Assembly (NCBI RefSeq): GCF_040717535.1
Contig: NZ_JBFEFI010000004.1
Coordinates: 310,001-374,000 of the forward strand
Length of the DNA stretch: 64,000 bases
Direction: 5' to 3'
Origin: Thalassoglobus sp. JC818
Lineage (GTDB): Bacteria > Planctomycetota > Planctomycetia > Planctomycetales > Planctomycetaceae
A model generated the notes under the pieces. That model worked only from the letters and a program-made list of their open reading frames with translations. It made no database searches and was not told where the DNA came from. Both the position numbers and the translations under genes were made by a program. Below are positions 27,546 to 37,616 of this stretch, one piece after another (positions within the stretch are counted from its first letter, which is position 1; each line of letters starts with the position of its first letter).

Positions 27546-29234
27546 ATGCAGCCTTTTCTCAATCCATCGCTTTGGGAGTTGGTTCAGTTTCGGACCACAG
27601 GACGAATTCGTTCGTTACTCTCATCGTTCACTCATCCACGGCGGCTGGTGATCTCGATTTTGGGGTCAGTCCTGGCCTTCGTCTGGCTGGGAAATGCCAT
27701 CGCGAGCGTCCTGTTCCGTGAAAGCTACGATCCAAAGTCTTTTCAGATTTGGATGACGGCGATGCTGACGATCTACGCGGGTTGGCATCTGCTACGCGTC
27801 AGCTGGCAACGCCCGGAAGCAGCTATCGAATGGACTCCCGCCGAAAAAATGTGGCTCATGACCAGCCCGTTTCGACGCAGTGAGCTCCTGAAGTTTCGCC
27901 TGTTCACCGTGCTGAGTGCGACCACAATCAAAGCAGCGATTGGAGCTATCCTGCTATTGCCGGACTTGCCGATTCCGTGGCTCGGATTTCTCGGGCTGTG
28001 GACCGGTCTCGCAATGATCGAACTGTTCCGCATTGTTTGTGATCTGGTAGCGACCGGTCTTAATCCCGACGCTTACCGATCGATGCGCGCGTTCATCACT
28101 GTCGGCGGAGCAGCATTACTTTCAGTCTTGACGATCAACGCGTTGGAATTGACTCGCATTACTCAGAGCACTTCCGAGCTTCCCACATTCATCATTCTGA
28201 TGAAGAGCGGAATGCACGTTGTGAAGGACTGGTTCACGACAACGCCCGGCCTGATTGCTTCAGCTCCGATGCTGGTCTTCGTCCAGTTGATTCTGACACC
28301 AACCCTCACCGCAGCCACCGCCATTGAAGTCGTCACCGTCCTTTTAATGGTTACAGCGATGGCCGGACTCGTGATCCGGCTCGACAAGTGGAACGTACAG
28401 CAGCACGTTCGACGGGAGAAGGACCTTCGCAACTTCGATGAATTGCAAAGAGCCGAATCGCAAAGTGATGACCTCAACGACTGGAAGCTGCCCGCGACGG
28501 TCTTTCAGCAACTCGGCGGTGCGGTCACCTGGCGGCAATTTGTTGGATTACAGCGGCACTCGACCGGAATCCTGCTCGCACTTATTCCGCCAGCGATTCT
28601 CTCATCGATTCCGTTGTTCATGCCGCAGATCAACGACCAGATCGCGATCGTCAACTTCCTGGGAGGACTGACGTTCTACACGTTCCTGCTGCTTCCATCC
28701 GCGATGAAGTTCGACTTCCGAAGAGACTATGACTATCTCTTGCTTTTGAAGATGCTCCCGCAGCCCGCCTGGAAGGTCGTGCTCAGTCAAATTGCCACGC
28801 CAGTCCTCGTCACGACCGGCTTTCAACTGGCGATGATTGCCATCGCAGCCCTCGTTCGAGGAATGTCGCCGGGATTGATTCTCGCTTCGGTCCTGTCATT
28901 TCCGGTAATGAACCTGGCCATCTACAGCTGGGAGAACCTCATCTTTCTCATCTTCCCTCAGCGACTGAAGCAAGAGGGAATCGAAGTCTTCCTGCGGACG
29001 ACTGTGATCTTCACTGCGAAGGGTTTGGCGTTCGCCTGTGTCTTCGCTCTGATGTTCGGGTGGGCCATGCTCTCCGGCAGAATAGCCTCGCAGCTTGCCG
29101 ATGTTCATAGCACTCTCGGAAATCAACGCATCATCTTCGGCGTTGGTGTCTGGATTTCCATCGCCCTCTGCGGATTCATCCTGACCAAGTTGGCAGCGCG
29201 CCAGTTCGAGAAGCTGGACGCATCACTCGGTTAA
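27546..29234 (+). CDS. ABC-2 type permease-like membrane protein
   Basis: The 562-residue product has around a dozen hydrophobic segments in two groups, separated by a polar stretch (about 285-330) that holds the charged sequence HVRREKDLRNFDELQRAESQ. It has no strong named signature, but its position directly behind an ABC-2 ATPase makes it the likely permease. Similar proteins in planctomycetes are annotated as hypothetical. Cargo is unknown. The gene ends against the convergent thioredoxin gene across a perfect hairpin. Confidence 0.78.
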   Translation: MQPFLNPSLWELVQFRTTGRIRSLLSSFTHPRRLVISILGSVLAFVWLGNAIASVLFRESYDPKSFQIWMTAMLTIYAGWHLLRVSWQRPEAAIEWTPAEKMWLMTSPFRRSELLKFRLFTVLSATTIKAAIGAILLLPDLPIPWLGFLGLWTGLAMIELFRIVCDLVATGLNPDAYRSMRAFITVGGAALLSVLTINALELTRITQSTSELPTFIILMKSGMHVVKDWFTTTPGLIASAPMLVFVQLILTPTLTAATAIEVVTVLLMVTAMAGLVIRLDKWNVQQHVRREKDLRNFDELQRAESQSDDLNDWKLPATVFQQLGGAVTWRQFVGLQRHSTGILLALIPPAILSSIPLFMPQINDQIAIVNFLGGLTFYTFLLLPSAMKFDFRRDYDYLLLLKMLPQPAWKVVLSQIATPVLVTTGFQLAMIAIAALVRGMSPGLILASVLSFPVMNLAIYSWENLIFLIFPQRLKQEGIEVFLRTTVIFTAKGLAFACVFALMFGWAMLSGRIASQLADVHSTLGNQRIIFGVGVWISIALCGFILTKLAARQFEKLDASLG

Positions 29235-29258
29235 CCGATCCCGACTCTTCAGTTCAAC

Positions 29259-29292
29259 AGACGAATCGAACTCGGATGGATTCGATTCGTCT
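29259..29292. terminator. Hairpin between convergent permease and thioredoxin genes
   Basis: AGACGAATCGAA (29259-29270) and TTCGATTCGTCT (29281-29292) form a perfect twelve-base stem with a ten-base loop. It fills the gap between the two convergent stops and probably ends transcription from both sides, although neither side has a T-tract. Confidence 0.65.
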
Positions 29293-29834
29293 CAGATGGA
29301 TGCCTCATCAGCTGAGACTTCGACAGTCTCAGGCGATTCAACTTCTTCCGGACGAACCGTCCCTGAAGCTTCTGCCGAGTCACTCGCTTCCGGTGCACTC
29401 AAGTTCCTGCGAACGAAGCCGTCGAGCTCTTTCGCTGAAACCAACCCGCGAAATCCATCGACCGGTTTCCCGTCGCGAAACATCAGCACCATCGGGATGG
29501 CATCCGCGTGATAAAAGTAGGCCAGGTCGTTGTGCTCATCGACGTCCACCTGAACGATGCGAATTTCACCAGCATAAGTCTTCGAAACTTCATCGATCAC
29601 TTTGTGCAGTGCTCGGCATGGACCGCACCAGTCCGCCTTGAAGTCGACGAGAACTGGTATCGAACTCGACAGGACAGTCTCCTTGAACCACTCGTTGTCT
29701 GGTTCCGACTTGGGGAGCCGCTGCATGAGTTCCACATCGGGTTGCAGCTGACCAGCTTCGGGAGAGATAAAAACCCCGTACACCAGAAAACTGACCACGA
29801 ACAATGTCGCCAGAAAAAGGAAAAAACGTTCCAT
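29292..29834 (-). CDS. Membrane-anchored thioredoxin-fold protein
   Basis: The ATG at 29834 gives 180 residues with an N-terminal membrane segment (FLFLATLFVVSFLVYGVFI), so the domain faces the periplasm. The thioredoxin fold has the classical active site WCGPC (Cys70, Cys73) in VLVDFKADWCGPC, and the cis-proline loop AIPMVLMF. A Glu/Ser/Ala-rich tail of about 30 residues follows the fold. It should reduce or exchange protein disulfides. The start is supported by GAGACGAG upstream; the TTG at 29876 is rejected. Confidence 0.92.
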   Translation of the reverse strand: MERFFLFLATLFVVSFLVYGVFISPEAGQLQPDVELMQRLPKSEPDNEWFKETVLSSSIPVLVDFKADWCGPCRALHKVIDEVSKTYAGEIRIVQVDVDEHNDLAYFYHADAIPMVLMFRDGKPVDGFRGLVSAKELDGFVRRNLSAPEASDSAEASGTVRPEEVESPETVEVSADEASI

Positions 29835-30029
29835 GAAAACTCGTCTCGTTGAGATGATGACTCGAGCGATGTCCAACTTACTGATGACAAAGCCGGACCA
29901 GTTCTGAATTGTACCCGTCAGAGCAGACAGGCAACATTGCAGGTTTGAGAAATTGCCGTTTCGGTAGCATGGTTGAGCTGTGAGTCATATAAACAGATTC
30001 TGAAAAGTTCAGCCCCACCAGGATCAGAC

Positions 30030-33000
30030 ATGACTTGTGTTTCACCCCGCCACACTCCTTCCGTTTCCTCCTCTCTAAAACGTTCGTTCTGTGCTTTCCT
30101 CGCTCTGGCATGGATTGGACTGCAATCGTGCACCGCCAACCCGCCTGAGGTGAAGAATACTCAGGAGGAAACCATTCCACTGCTATCTCCGCAACAAGCA
30201 CTCGAAGCCTGGAATTGGCCCGAAGGTTTCCACGTTTCACTCTTCGCTTCCGAACCTCAAATTCGACAACCAATTTCGATGACGTTTGATTCCCGAGGAC
30301 GGCTGTGGCTCGCGGAAAACGACACCTATTCCGACCAGTCTGTCGGATATGACCTACAACAGCACGACCGAGTCATCATCCTGGAAGACACGAACCATGA
30401 TGGTACTGCCGACGAGAAGCATGTCTTCTGGGACAAAGGCCAGCATTTGACTAGCGTCGAACTAGGGTTCGGCGGTGTGTGGGTGCTCTGTGCTCCTGAC
30501 CTTCTGTTCATTCCTGATCGTGATCAGAACGACATCCCCGACGGTGAGCCGGAAGTCATGCTGACGGGGTTCGATAACGCATCGATCCGTCACAACATCG
30601 CCAACGGCCTTCACTGGGGTCCAGACGGTTGGCTCTACGGACGGCACGGAATCACGACCACTTCATTTGTAGGAACGCCAGAGACACCGGAAGAACTTCG
30701 ACAGCCACTGAACTGTTCGATCTGGCGATTCCATCCAATCACGCGACAGTTCGAAGTCGTTTGCCATGGGACAACAAACTCGTGGGGGCACGATTGGGAT
30801 GAACACGGCGAACTCTTTTTCATCAACACCGTCATCGGACACCTGTGGCACGGGGTTCCCGGAGCACACTTCGAACGAATGTTCGGTCAGGATTTCAATC
30901 CGCATCTCTACCGACTGATGCCACAAACAGCGGATCACTTTCACTGGGACACTTCCGAAGCATGGTCCGATATCCGAAAAACTGGCGTCACCAACACAAC
31001 CGACGCAGCGGGAGGCGGACACGCACACTGCGGCATGATGATTTATCAAGGCACGAACTGGCCTGAAGAGTATCGCGGAGACTTGTTCACATTGAATCTG
31101 CACGGGCTGCGAATTAATCGCGACCTTCTCGAACGTGAGGGAGCAGGATTTGTCGGCCGCCACGCACCCGATCTGGCGAAGACCAAGGACCAGTGGTATC
31201 GCGGTGTCGAATTGGGGCAAGGTCCCGATGGAGCCGTTTACATTCTCGACTGGTCAGACATCGGTGAGTGTCACGACAACGATGGCATTCACCGGACGTC
31301 CGGGCGAATCTACAAAGTCTCTTACGGAAGCCCGGACTCTTCGAAGACGTTGAAACTGAACTTCGACGATCAGGATCAAATTCAAACTGCCCTGCTCTCC
31401 GATGACAGCTGGCATCATCGCATGGCTCGTCGGCGACTTCAGGAAAGCTCTCGCACGAATCCCCCAAGTGGTGAATTCGTGAGCGAACTGAAACAGGTAC
31501 TTCGCAGCAACGAAGAAGCATCGACTCGCTTGAAAGCACTCTGGGGTTTGCTCGCGATCGACGCTGTCGATTCTGACTTGATCTTGTCACTAATGAACGA
31601 CCAGCAAGAGAACGTTCGGTGCTGGGGGCTTCGACTGTTGCGTGATCAGCTGATGATCGACCCATCCCACTGGACCGAACAGACGCAAGATACGGTCCTG
31701 CAAATGGCACAAGAAGACTCATCCGGTCTGGTGTTAACGTACATTGCCTCACTGTTGCAAGAAGTCCCTGACCAGAAACGACTCGCAATCGGGGCGGAAC
31801 TTGTGCAGAGACAAGAATTTCGCGACGACCTGCGACTCCCTTTGATGATCTGGTACGGCATCGAACCCGCAGTGGCAGCTTACCCGGAAGATTCACTTGC
31901 GCTGATTTCTGTTTCCGAGTATCCAGAACTGAATGCATTCATCGCACGTCGAATTACCAACGAATCAAGACAGCACCCGGCAGCGATGAAAGAGTTAATC
32001 GCGCTCGCTGGCCAAGCAGACGATGCGATTACGGAACAGATTCTGATCGGAGTTCAAGCTGCGCTAGAAGGTCGACGCCGTATGGAGCCGCCTTCGAACT
32101 GGGCACAGGTTGCCGAGAATCTTGCGAATCGTCAGTCCGCATCAATCACCGAAACGACGCGACAGCTGTCGGTGATTTTCGGAGACGGTCAAGCACTTGA
32201 TGACGTCAGAAAAATCGCGGGTGATTCTCGGTCGGATGTTTCGATTCGAAGAAATGCGATTCAATCTCTCGTCGCCGCAAGAGATCAGGAATCGGTCCCG
32301 CTACTCAAGCAACTTGTCACAGATCGAGACCTGGGAGTGGACGCGATCCGCGGGCTGGCCGTTATTGGTGACGAGGAAACTTCCCATCTCATCATCAGTC
32401 GTTTCCGTTCGCTGCGAGGACACGTTCAACCTGTCGCCATCGAAACTCTTTCGTCGCGGGCAGATTTCGCCATCGCCATGCTCAATGCAGTCAACGAGGG
32501 GACAATCCAACCGACAGCTGTGACTCCGTTTTACCTGCGTCAGCTACGCGCCTTCGAAGATGAGCAAATTCAGTCGCTGCTTCAAAAACTGTATCCGGAA
32601 TGGAGACACACTTCGCAGGAGAAAGAAGAGAGAGCCAATCAGCTTCGATCGCTGCTGACTTCTGATCGCCTGAAAACTGCGGACCTGCAAGCTGGCCGTG
32701 CGATCTTTGCAAAGACCTGTTCAAGTTGTCACAAGCTTTATGGAGACGGCGGAACGCTGGGGCCCGAGCTGACTGGATCACAGCGATCCAACCTCAACTA
32801 CCTGATCGGAAACATTGTCGACCCGAGTGCAGAGGTGGCTGAAAAGTTTCGAATGTCGATCATCGCTTTGGCCGATGGACGCGTTGTCAGTGGAGTCGTC
32901 ATCGAAGAGTCAGGGGAAACGATCAAAGTTCAAACTCCGAACGAACTAATGACACTCCTCACAGAAGACATCGACGCACGTCGAAACTCTTCACTTTCGA

Positions 33001-33095
33001 TGATGCCCGAACGACAACTCGACAAGATGACCGAAGAGGAAATCATCAATCTTTTCGGCTACCTGATGTCCACCAGCCAGGTCGCTCTTCCATAA
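30030..33095 (+). CDS. PVC-type heme-binding CxxCH protein with propeller and HEAT regions
   Basis: This 1021-residue predicted lipoprotein (GLQSC, Cys34) has three parts. Residues about 60-430 form a sugar-dehydrogenase-like beta-propeller of the membrane-bound dehydrogenase type of Pirellula (SLFASEPQIRQPISMTFD, GRLWLAENDTYS, NGLHWGPDGWLYGRHG). The middle (about 440-860) is helical with HEAT-like repeats. The C-terminus is a cytochrome c domain with CSSCH (Cys897, Cys900, His901) and NLNYLIGNIVDPSAEV, the Pirellula/Verrucomicrobium heme-binding type. The role is presumed oxidation of a sugar or related compound with electron transfer in the periplasm; it is not proven for any close relative I can name. 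AGGA precedes the ATG; a TTG at 29973 is less likely. Confidence 0.9.
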   Translation: MTCVSPRHTPSVSSSLKRSFCAFLALAWIGLQSCTANPPEVKNTQEETIPLLSPQQALEAWNWPEGFHVSLFASEPQIRQPISMTFDSRGRLWLAENDTYSDQSVGYDLQQHDRVIILEDTNHDGTADEKHVFWDKGQHLTSVELGFGGVWVLCAPDLLFIPDRDQNDIPDGEPEVMLTGFDNASIRHNIANGLHWGPDGWLYGRHGITTTSFVGTPETPEELRQPLNCSIWRFHPITRQFEVVCHGTTNSWGHDWDEHGELFFINTVIGHLWHGVPGAHFERMFGQDFNPHLYRLMPQTADHFHWDTSEAWSDIRKTGVTNTTDAAGGGHAHCGMMIYQGTNWPEEYRGDLFTLNLHGLRINRDLLEREGAGFVGRHAPDLAKTKDQWYRGVELGQGPDGAVYILDWSDIGECHDNDGIHRTSGRIYKVSYGSPDSSKTLKLNFDDQDQIQTALLSDDSWHHRMARRRLQESSRTNPPSGEFVSELKQVLRSNEEASTRLKALWGLLAIDAVDSDLILSLMNDQQENVRCWGLRLLRDQLMIDPSHWTEQTQDTVLQMAQEDSSGLVLTYIASLLQEVPDQKRLAIGAELVQRQEFRDDLRLPLMIWYGIEPAVAAYPEDSLALISVSEYPELNAFIARRITNESRQHPAAMKELIALAGQADDAITEQILIGVQAALEGRRRMEPPSNWAQVAENLANRQSASITETTRQLSVIFGDGQALDDVRKIAGDSRSDVSIRRNAIQSLVAARDQESVPLLKQLVTDRDLGVDAIRGLAVIGDEETSHLIISRFRSLRGHVQPVAIETLSSRADFAIAMLNAVNEGTIQPTAVTPFYLRQLRAFEDEQIQSLLQKLYPEWRHTSQEKEERANQLRSLLTSDRLKTADLQAGRAIFAKTCSSCHKLYGDGGTLGPELTGSQRSNLNYLIGNIVDPSAEVAEKFRMSIIALADGRVVSGVVIEESGETIKVQTPNELMTLLTEDIDARRNSSLSMMPERQLDKMTEEEIINLFGYLMSTSQVALP

Positions 33096-33163
33096 CGAGT
33101 ATTCATGCGACTGCCATCGTCTCGGACTTTCACTTTCCGCATGCTTGGACCAAGCACATCAAC

Positions 33164-34960
33164 TCAGTCAGCAGCGGAGTCGTCACTGAGTTTCGTCCAG
33201 CGGAGAAAATCGATCCCGACGTAGTAAGCAGGTTTGGCGCGGGGATTGGTTCCAACGACGCGGATTGAGAGTTGATCGTCACCGGTCACTTCGCACTCAA
33301 AGACTTCCAGAACGCCGGACGTTTTCACTGTCTTCTCGTAAAGGTCAACGGGATGCCCAAGCGATTCCCCGTTGAATAGAACATCGACCACGCCGTAATC
33401 GGGAGCGCACGTAAAGACAACCTCCAAACGATAACGTCCCGGTGGTTGATCAACCGGAATCGTGAGCGTGTCTCCAGGTCCGCCACCGGTCCAGAATGCT
33501 TGAACACCTCCACTCCAATGGTCTTGCTGAAAGTTTTCCATTGGCTGAGTTCGAACGCCTCCGCGCGATGCGGTCCAGGCCAATGCTTCGGCCTCAAGGC
33601 TCAACTCTGCTCGCTTCTCGGCTCCAGACAACTTGGCCTTCGGTCCACGTTTGGAAATAACGTCGAAGTCGAGTTCTGGGAGTCTCGGGCCGGCGTAGCG
33701 CTCAGGTTGCGACTCTTTCCAGACGCTTTCAGAGACTGGTTGAACATCATGCAGGAGCACATGAGCCCCCTTCATTCCCCCGACGATGATGTCTGGGGAA
33801 CCATCATTGTTCACATCTCGCACAACCACCTGACGACCGATTCCGGTCTCTTGGGCTGCCAGGTGTGGAATCCACTCCACGCCATGATCGGTTCTCGCAC
33901 ATTCAAACCAGTAGACAACAGCTCCGGCATCCCACATCGGACTTTGTTCATGATGAGAGTAGAACGTTTTTCCGGTGATGATGTCTTCAAGCCCGTCTCC
34001 GTTAATGTCTCGCATCGCGACCGAATGCGGCTCGCTGAAGACGAGTCCAAACGTATTCTCAGCGGGATGTGCTCCCATAATCAGATGGTGCTTGAAACGA
34101 GTTTCTCCGTTTTCAGAGATCTGTTCATACCATCCCAGCCCGAAGTCGTGAGCAGCATGGCTGGTGACGATATCGTTGTCTCCGTCGCCATCGACATCGA
34201 CAGCGTACATCTCAGCCCCTCCATAAGCATTGCTGAAGGAGACGCTGTGCGGTTGCCAGCGTGAGCGAGTCGCTTCGGTCGCTGGCTGCTCAAGCCATCC
34301 TGAAGCGTGAAGAATGTCTTTAAGTCCATCCCCGTTGACATCTCCAATTCCAAGTCCGTGCCCGAATCTCTCGGCCGCCACTTTTTCGGAAACGGAATGA
34401 AACGTCCACGAGCCAAATGGTTCTTCCCAGTTCACGGAAACAAAACCAAAGTGCCCGGCTCGCGTGCAGACTAACTCTGGTCGGGAATCTCCAACGATAT
34501 CTACGAACTGTGGAGACTCGTTCGAAACCCAGTCAAAGACTTCATGCCGTTTCCAGTGCTCGTCCAACCCGGAAGCTCCGGGATTCTGATAGACGTAAGC
34601 AGGCGTTCCTGGAAACCCTACAGTTAAAACATCGTTCCAGCCGTCACTGTCGAAGTCGTAGACCCAGCTAAAGAAACGATCGGCGTAGCGTTTACGGTCT
34701 TGTGGAACAGGTTGGGCAAGTTCATTCGAAACCTGAAAGTCGGGACCGGCGAACCAGAGTGGACCGTACACGACATCGTCAATGTCGTCACCGTTGATGT
34801 CGCCGACGCCAACTCCTTCGGAGAAGTATTCCGAAGTCAGAGGAATCTCTTCAAAGCGATGAAGCACATAGTCCTTAGATTGCTGCTCTTGGCCCGAACA
34901 TTGACCGACCAACACAATCACTGCTGACAGAATCGAAGCCCCCGCTGCCCAGTTCTGCAT
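33164..34960 (-). CDS. Secreted VCBS/FG-GAP repeat protein with C-terminal binding domain
   Basis: The ATG at 34960, with GGGGAG just upstream, gives 598 residues starting with a signal peptide (ILSAVIVLVGQCSG). Six or more FG-GAP/VCBS-type calcium loops are visible, such as DINGDDIDD, DFDSDGWND, DVNGDGLKD, DVDGDGDND and DVNNDGSPD, and they should form an integrin-like beta-propeller. The last 160 residues look like a beta-sandwich ligand-binding domain (PPGRYRLEVVFTCAPDYG, then a KPAYYVGIDFLRW end). It is likely an extracellular or periplasmic binding protein; the ligand is unknown. The HEAT-repeat gene lies 107 bases upstream. Confidence 0.88.
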   Translation of the reverse strand: MQNWAAGASILSAVIVLVGQCSGQEQQSKDYVLHRFEEIPLTSEYFSEGVGVGDINGDDIDDVVYGPLWFAGPDFQVSNELAQPVPQDRKRYADRFFSWVYDFDSDGWNDVLTVGFPGTPAYVYQNPGASGLDEHWKRHEVFDWVSNESPQFVDIVGDSRPELVCTRAGHFGFVSVNWEEPFGSWTFHSVSEKVAAERFGHGLGIGDVNGDGLKDILHASGWLEQPATEATRSRWQPHSVSFSNAYGGAEMYAVDVDGDGDNDIVTSHAAHDFGLGWYEQISENGETRFKHHLIMGAHPAENTFGLVFSEPHSVAMRDINGDGLEDIITGKTFYSHHEQSPMWDAGAVVYWFECARTDHGVEWIPHLAAQETGIGRQVVVRDVNNDGSPDIIVGGMKGAHVLLHDVQPVSESVWKESQPERYAGPRLPELDFDVISKRGPKAKLSGAEKRAELSLEAEALAWTASRGGVRTQPMENFQQDHWSGGVQAFWTGGGPGDTLTIPVDQPPGRYRLEVVFTCAPDYGVVDVLFNGESLGHPVDLYEKTVKTSGVLEVFECEVTGDDQLSIRVVGTNPRAKPAYYVGIDFLRWTKLSDDSAAD

Positions 34961-35067
34961 TCTCGTCTCCCCGTACAAGGTGAGTGATTCGCGACCACCT
35001 TTTGATGGAGACGAACTTGAATTTGTCATCAACGAGCCGCAGAGGACAATAACCGCGTGGAATCAGT

Positions 35068-37428
35068 CTACCCGGTTGGACTTTCCTCTTCATCAACGGT
35101 TGAAACGTCGATCGCGTCGATGGCACGCTCGATAGAATCACGATAACGCCTGCTTTCTGTTTCTTCCAACAGCTGACGCAACTTCGGAAGAGCTTCACGA
35201 GCATCCGGGCCAGCCTTACCGAGCAGGAAGAGTGCGTAATAGCGCTTGCGGTAATTCTCAGAATCCAAACCTTCGATCAACAGCGCAACTGATTCGGGAC
35301 CGGCAGCATCGATGGCACGCAGGGCATCACGAGCCATGTTTTCGTCTTCATCGCTGTCGAGCATTGCGAACAGAACCGGAACAGCTGCTTTCGCGTCGGG
35401 ACCCATTTCTCCCAGAGCTTCGGACGAATCACGTCGGACTAGCCAACTCTCGTCGCGGAGTGCCTCAATGAATACAGGAATCGTCCGTGACCGATCCGGC
35501 TCAATCGAAGCCAGACACCTGACAGCACTGGCCCTCAGATCTTCATTGTTTCGATCGAGAAGCCGAAAGACCGATGGCGAACTCTCAGCAGCGAGAGTCT
35601 TCATCGTGGACAAAGCATCCAGGACTTTGGCCAGGAGTTCCACATCGTCGCCTTCTTTTTCGAGAAGCAATGAGAGTTGTTGCACAGTCTCATTATCAGC
35701 GACAGCAATCGCTTCGATTGCAGAAATGACAGCTAAAGTCATCTCGCGATTCTCGGTGTGCAGCCGTTCTCGCAAAGCTGGCACAGCTGTCGCTGCTCTT
35801 TCCTTGAAGGCTTCCAGGGCATGGCAAGCTGTAATCACAACACTTTCGTCATTGTCACTCAACGAAGACGTCACGGTCTCAAGTAGCGGAACGCAAACCT
35901 CTGGATGCCCAGCAACCGTTTTCAATGCGCTCTGTCGAACCATTCCTGAATCATCTGCGAGACCTTCTCGGACGATTTCCTGGAATTTGTTCTCAGGCAA
36001 ACCCAATCCGCCGAGGACGGAAAGCACTGTCGCACGCACTTCCGGATCGGGGTCGCTCCTCAACGCTAAGAGGGACTGTGTTGTTTCCTCATTTAGCTGA
36101 GAGAGGTTTCCAATCGCTCTGGCAGAAGCTGCTCGCACGGAAGCATTCTCGTCTTCAAGGCCACGCTGTAACCCAGGCACAGCTGAAGGAGGAGTCACCT
36201 CAAGGTTTCCGATCGCACGAGCTGCGGCTGCTCTCAAATAGGCTTCTGAACTGTCGAGTGACTCAACGAGCGCAGGGTAGGCTGTCGGTCCGATGCCAGC
36301 GAGTGCCAGTGCCAGCGACTGTCGAGATTGGTCAGGGTCTTCAAATGCTGCGAGAATCGGTTCAACTGCCTGAATCCCGATTCGGCTGAGTGCTCGGACA
36401 ACTTCTTCATCTGAGCCTTCTGTCTTCAAAGAAGCAATCAAAGCTGGAATGGTGTCTGCGGCTGTCGAACCCAACATTCCGATGGCGAATGCAGCTGAGG
36501 ATCGCTTCTGAATGTCTTCACTGCTGAGCATGCTCGTCAGTTCGCCGAGAACGGAATCCATTTCGTCTTCGAGCTTCATCAACGCGAGGACGGCATTTCC
36601 CCGAACTTGAGAGCTGGGGTCAGCGAGATATCGGAACACGAGCGGCCTAAGCTCATCCTGATCGAGGCTGCTCCCCGATAATGCAAGAATCGCAGCTGCC
36701 CGAGTGCTCTCGTTCTCGTCGCTCAGAATCTTTTGCAGACCTTCAATCGCGCTCGGATCGGTCACGGGGAAGGTTGTAAGACCTTGTGCAGCGAGCATCC
36801 GCACGTCTTCGCGATCATTCTGAAGTGCGACAGCGAGCGATTTCTCAGCAACTCCGCCAAGTCGAGCGAGTGCGACAGTGGTTCTTTCACGCACTGTCGC
36901 TGAGTTATCGCTTAACAATGCTTCCAGGACGGGAATTGACGTCGAAGCCGAATCTGGAATCCACCCTAAAGCGTCGGCCGCCGCTCCACGGGCCCGATCC
37001 TGATAGCCGCGAGTCGTCGCAATGAGTGGCTCGACTGCTTTGCTTCCAATCTGACCTAGGACCCAGGCAGCACGATAGCGAACCTGATCCTCGTAGCGGT
37101 CCAGATTCTCAATCAATGTGGGAATCGCTGACTCGGCACGAGGCCCGATACGTGCAATTGCCATGGCTGACTGAGTCCAGACCTGTTGATCTTTATCACT
37201 GAGGCCTGAGATGAGTGCTTCGAGTGCCGGCTCTGCATCGGGTCCGAGTGCAGCCAGAGCGTAGGCTGCATCGCGACGCTCCTCCAACTCACCTGTTTGA
37301 AGGGTCTCTGAAAGTTCAGCGACAGTCGGCCCATCCGATTGAGCGACGAGTTCAGTCTGACAGACCGAGAAGATTGCGACGAGGAAAAAGACGACTGACC
37401 AGATTGATCTCGTGGATGCCACACGCAT
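35068..37428 (-). CDS. Exported HEAT-repeat protein
   Basis: The 786-residue product has a signal peptide (SIWSVVFFLVAIFSVCQTELVAQ) followed by about twenty HEAT or PBS-lyase-type helical repeats of roughly 35 residues, with a regular pattern such as ALGPDAEPALEALISGL, LGQIGSKAVEPLI and RAIGNLEVTPPSAVPGLQRGL. Nothing but repeats is present, so it is a solenoid scaffold in the periplasm. The repeats are very alike, which suggests expansion by internal duplication. The ATG at 37428 has AGGGGA upstream; the TTG at 37479 is rejected. Confidence 0.9.
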   Translation of the reverse strand: MRVASTRSIWSVVFFLVAIFSVCQTELVAQSDGPTVAELSETLQTGELEERRDAAYALAALGPDAEPALEALISGLSDKDQQVWTQSAMAIARIGPRAESAIPTLIENLDRYEDQVRYRAAWVLGQIGSKAVEPLIATTRGYQDRARGAAADALGWIPDSASTSIPVLEALLSDNSATVRERTTVALARLGGVAEKSLAVALQNDREDVRMLAAQGLTTFPVTDPSAIEGLQKILSDENESTRAAAILALSGSSLDQDELRPLVFRYLADPSSQVRGNAVLALMKLEDEMDSVLGELTSMLSSEDIQKRSSAAFAIGMLGSTAADTIPALIASLKTEGSDEEVVRALSRIGIQAVEPILAAFEDPDQSRQSLALALAGIGPTAYPALVESLDSSEAYLRAAAARAIGNLEVTPPSAVPGLQRGLEDENASVRAASARAIGNLSQLNEETTQSLLALRSDPDPEVRATVLSVLGGLGLPENKFQEIVREGLADDSGMVRQSALKTVAGHPEVCVPLLETVTSSLSDNDESVVITACHALEAFKERAATAVPALRERLHTENREMTLAVISAIEAIAVADNETVQQLSLLLEKEGDDVELLAKVLDALSTMKTLAAESSPSVFRLLDRNNEDLRASAVRCLASIEPDRSRTIPVFIEALRDESWLVRRDSSEALGEMGPDAKAAVPVLFAMLDSDEDENMARDALRAIDAAGPESVALLIEGLDSENYRKRYYALFLLGKAGPDAREALPKLRQLLEETESRRYRDSIERAIDAIDVSTVDEEESPTG

Positions 37429-37520
37429 TGAACAAGTCCCCTGATTCGACCAGCAATGCAGGATCTCGAACCATTTCAAAGTGTCATTATCTTCAGTACC
37501 AACTTCTACAGAGTCTCAAT

Positions 37521-37550
37521 TGACACTCAGATGTCATCGACTGAGTGTCA
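37521..37550 (-). terminator. Perfect hairpin downstream of the DUF1552 gene
   Basis: TGACACTCAG (37521-37530) and CTGAGTGTCA (37541-37550) form a ten-base perfect stem with a ten-base loop, 67 bases after the DUF1552 stop and before the HEAT gene start. No T-tract follows on either strand, so an operator for a dimeric regulator is the alternative. Confidence 0.5.
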
Positions 37551-37616
37551 CCATCCGCGAACAGGTCTGCTTCTCACGAATCGAGCTTGATCGCGAGAAG
37601 TGACAACGGCGTTCAC

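Noticed and set aside
33446-34264. A 272-codon plus-strand open frame
   Set aside because: It is antisense to the VCBS-repeat gene, whose calcium loops are clear on the minus strand.
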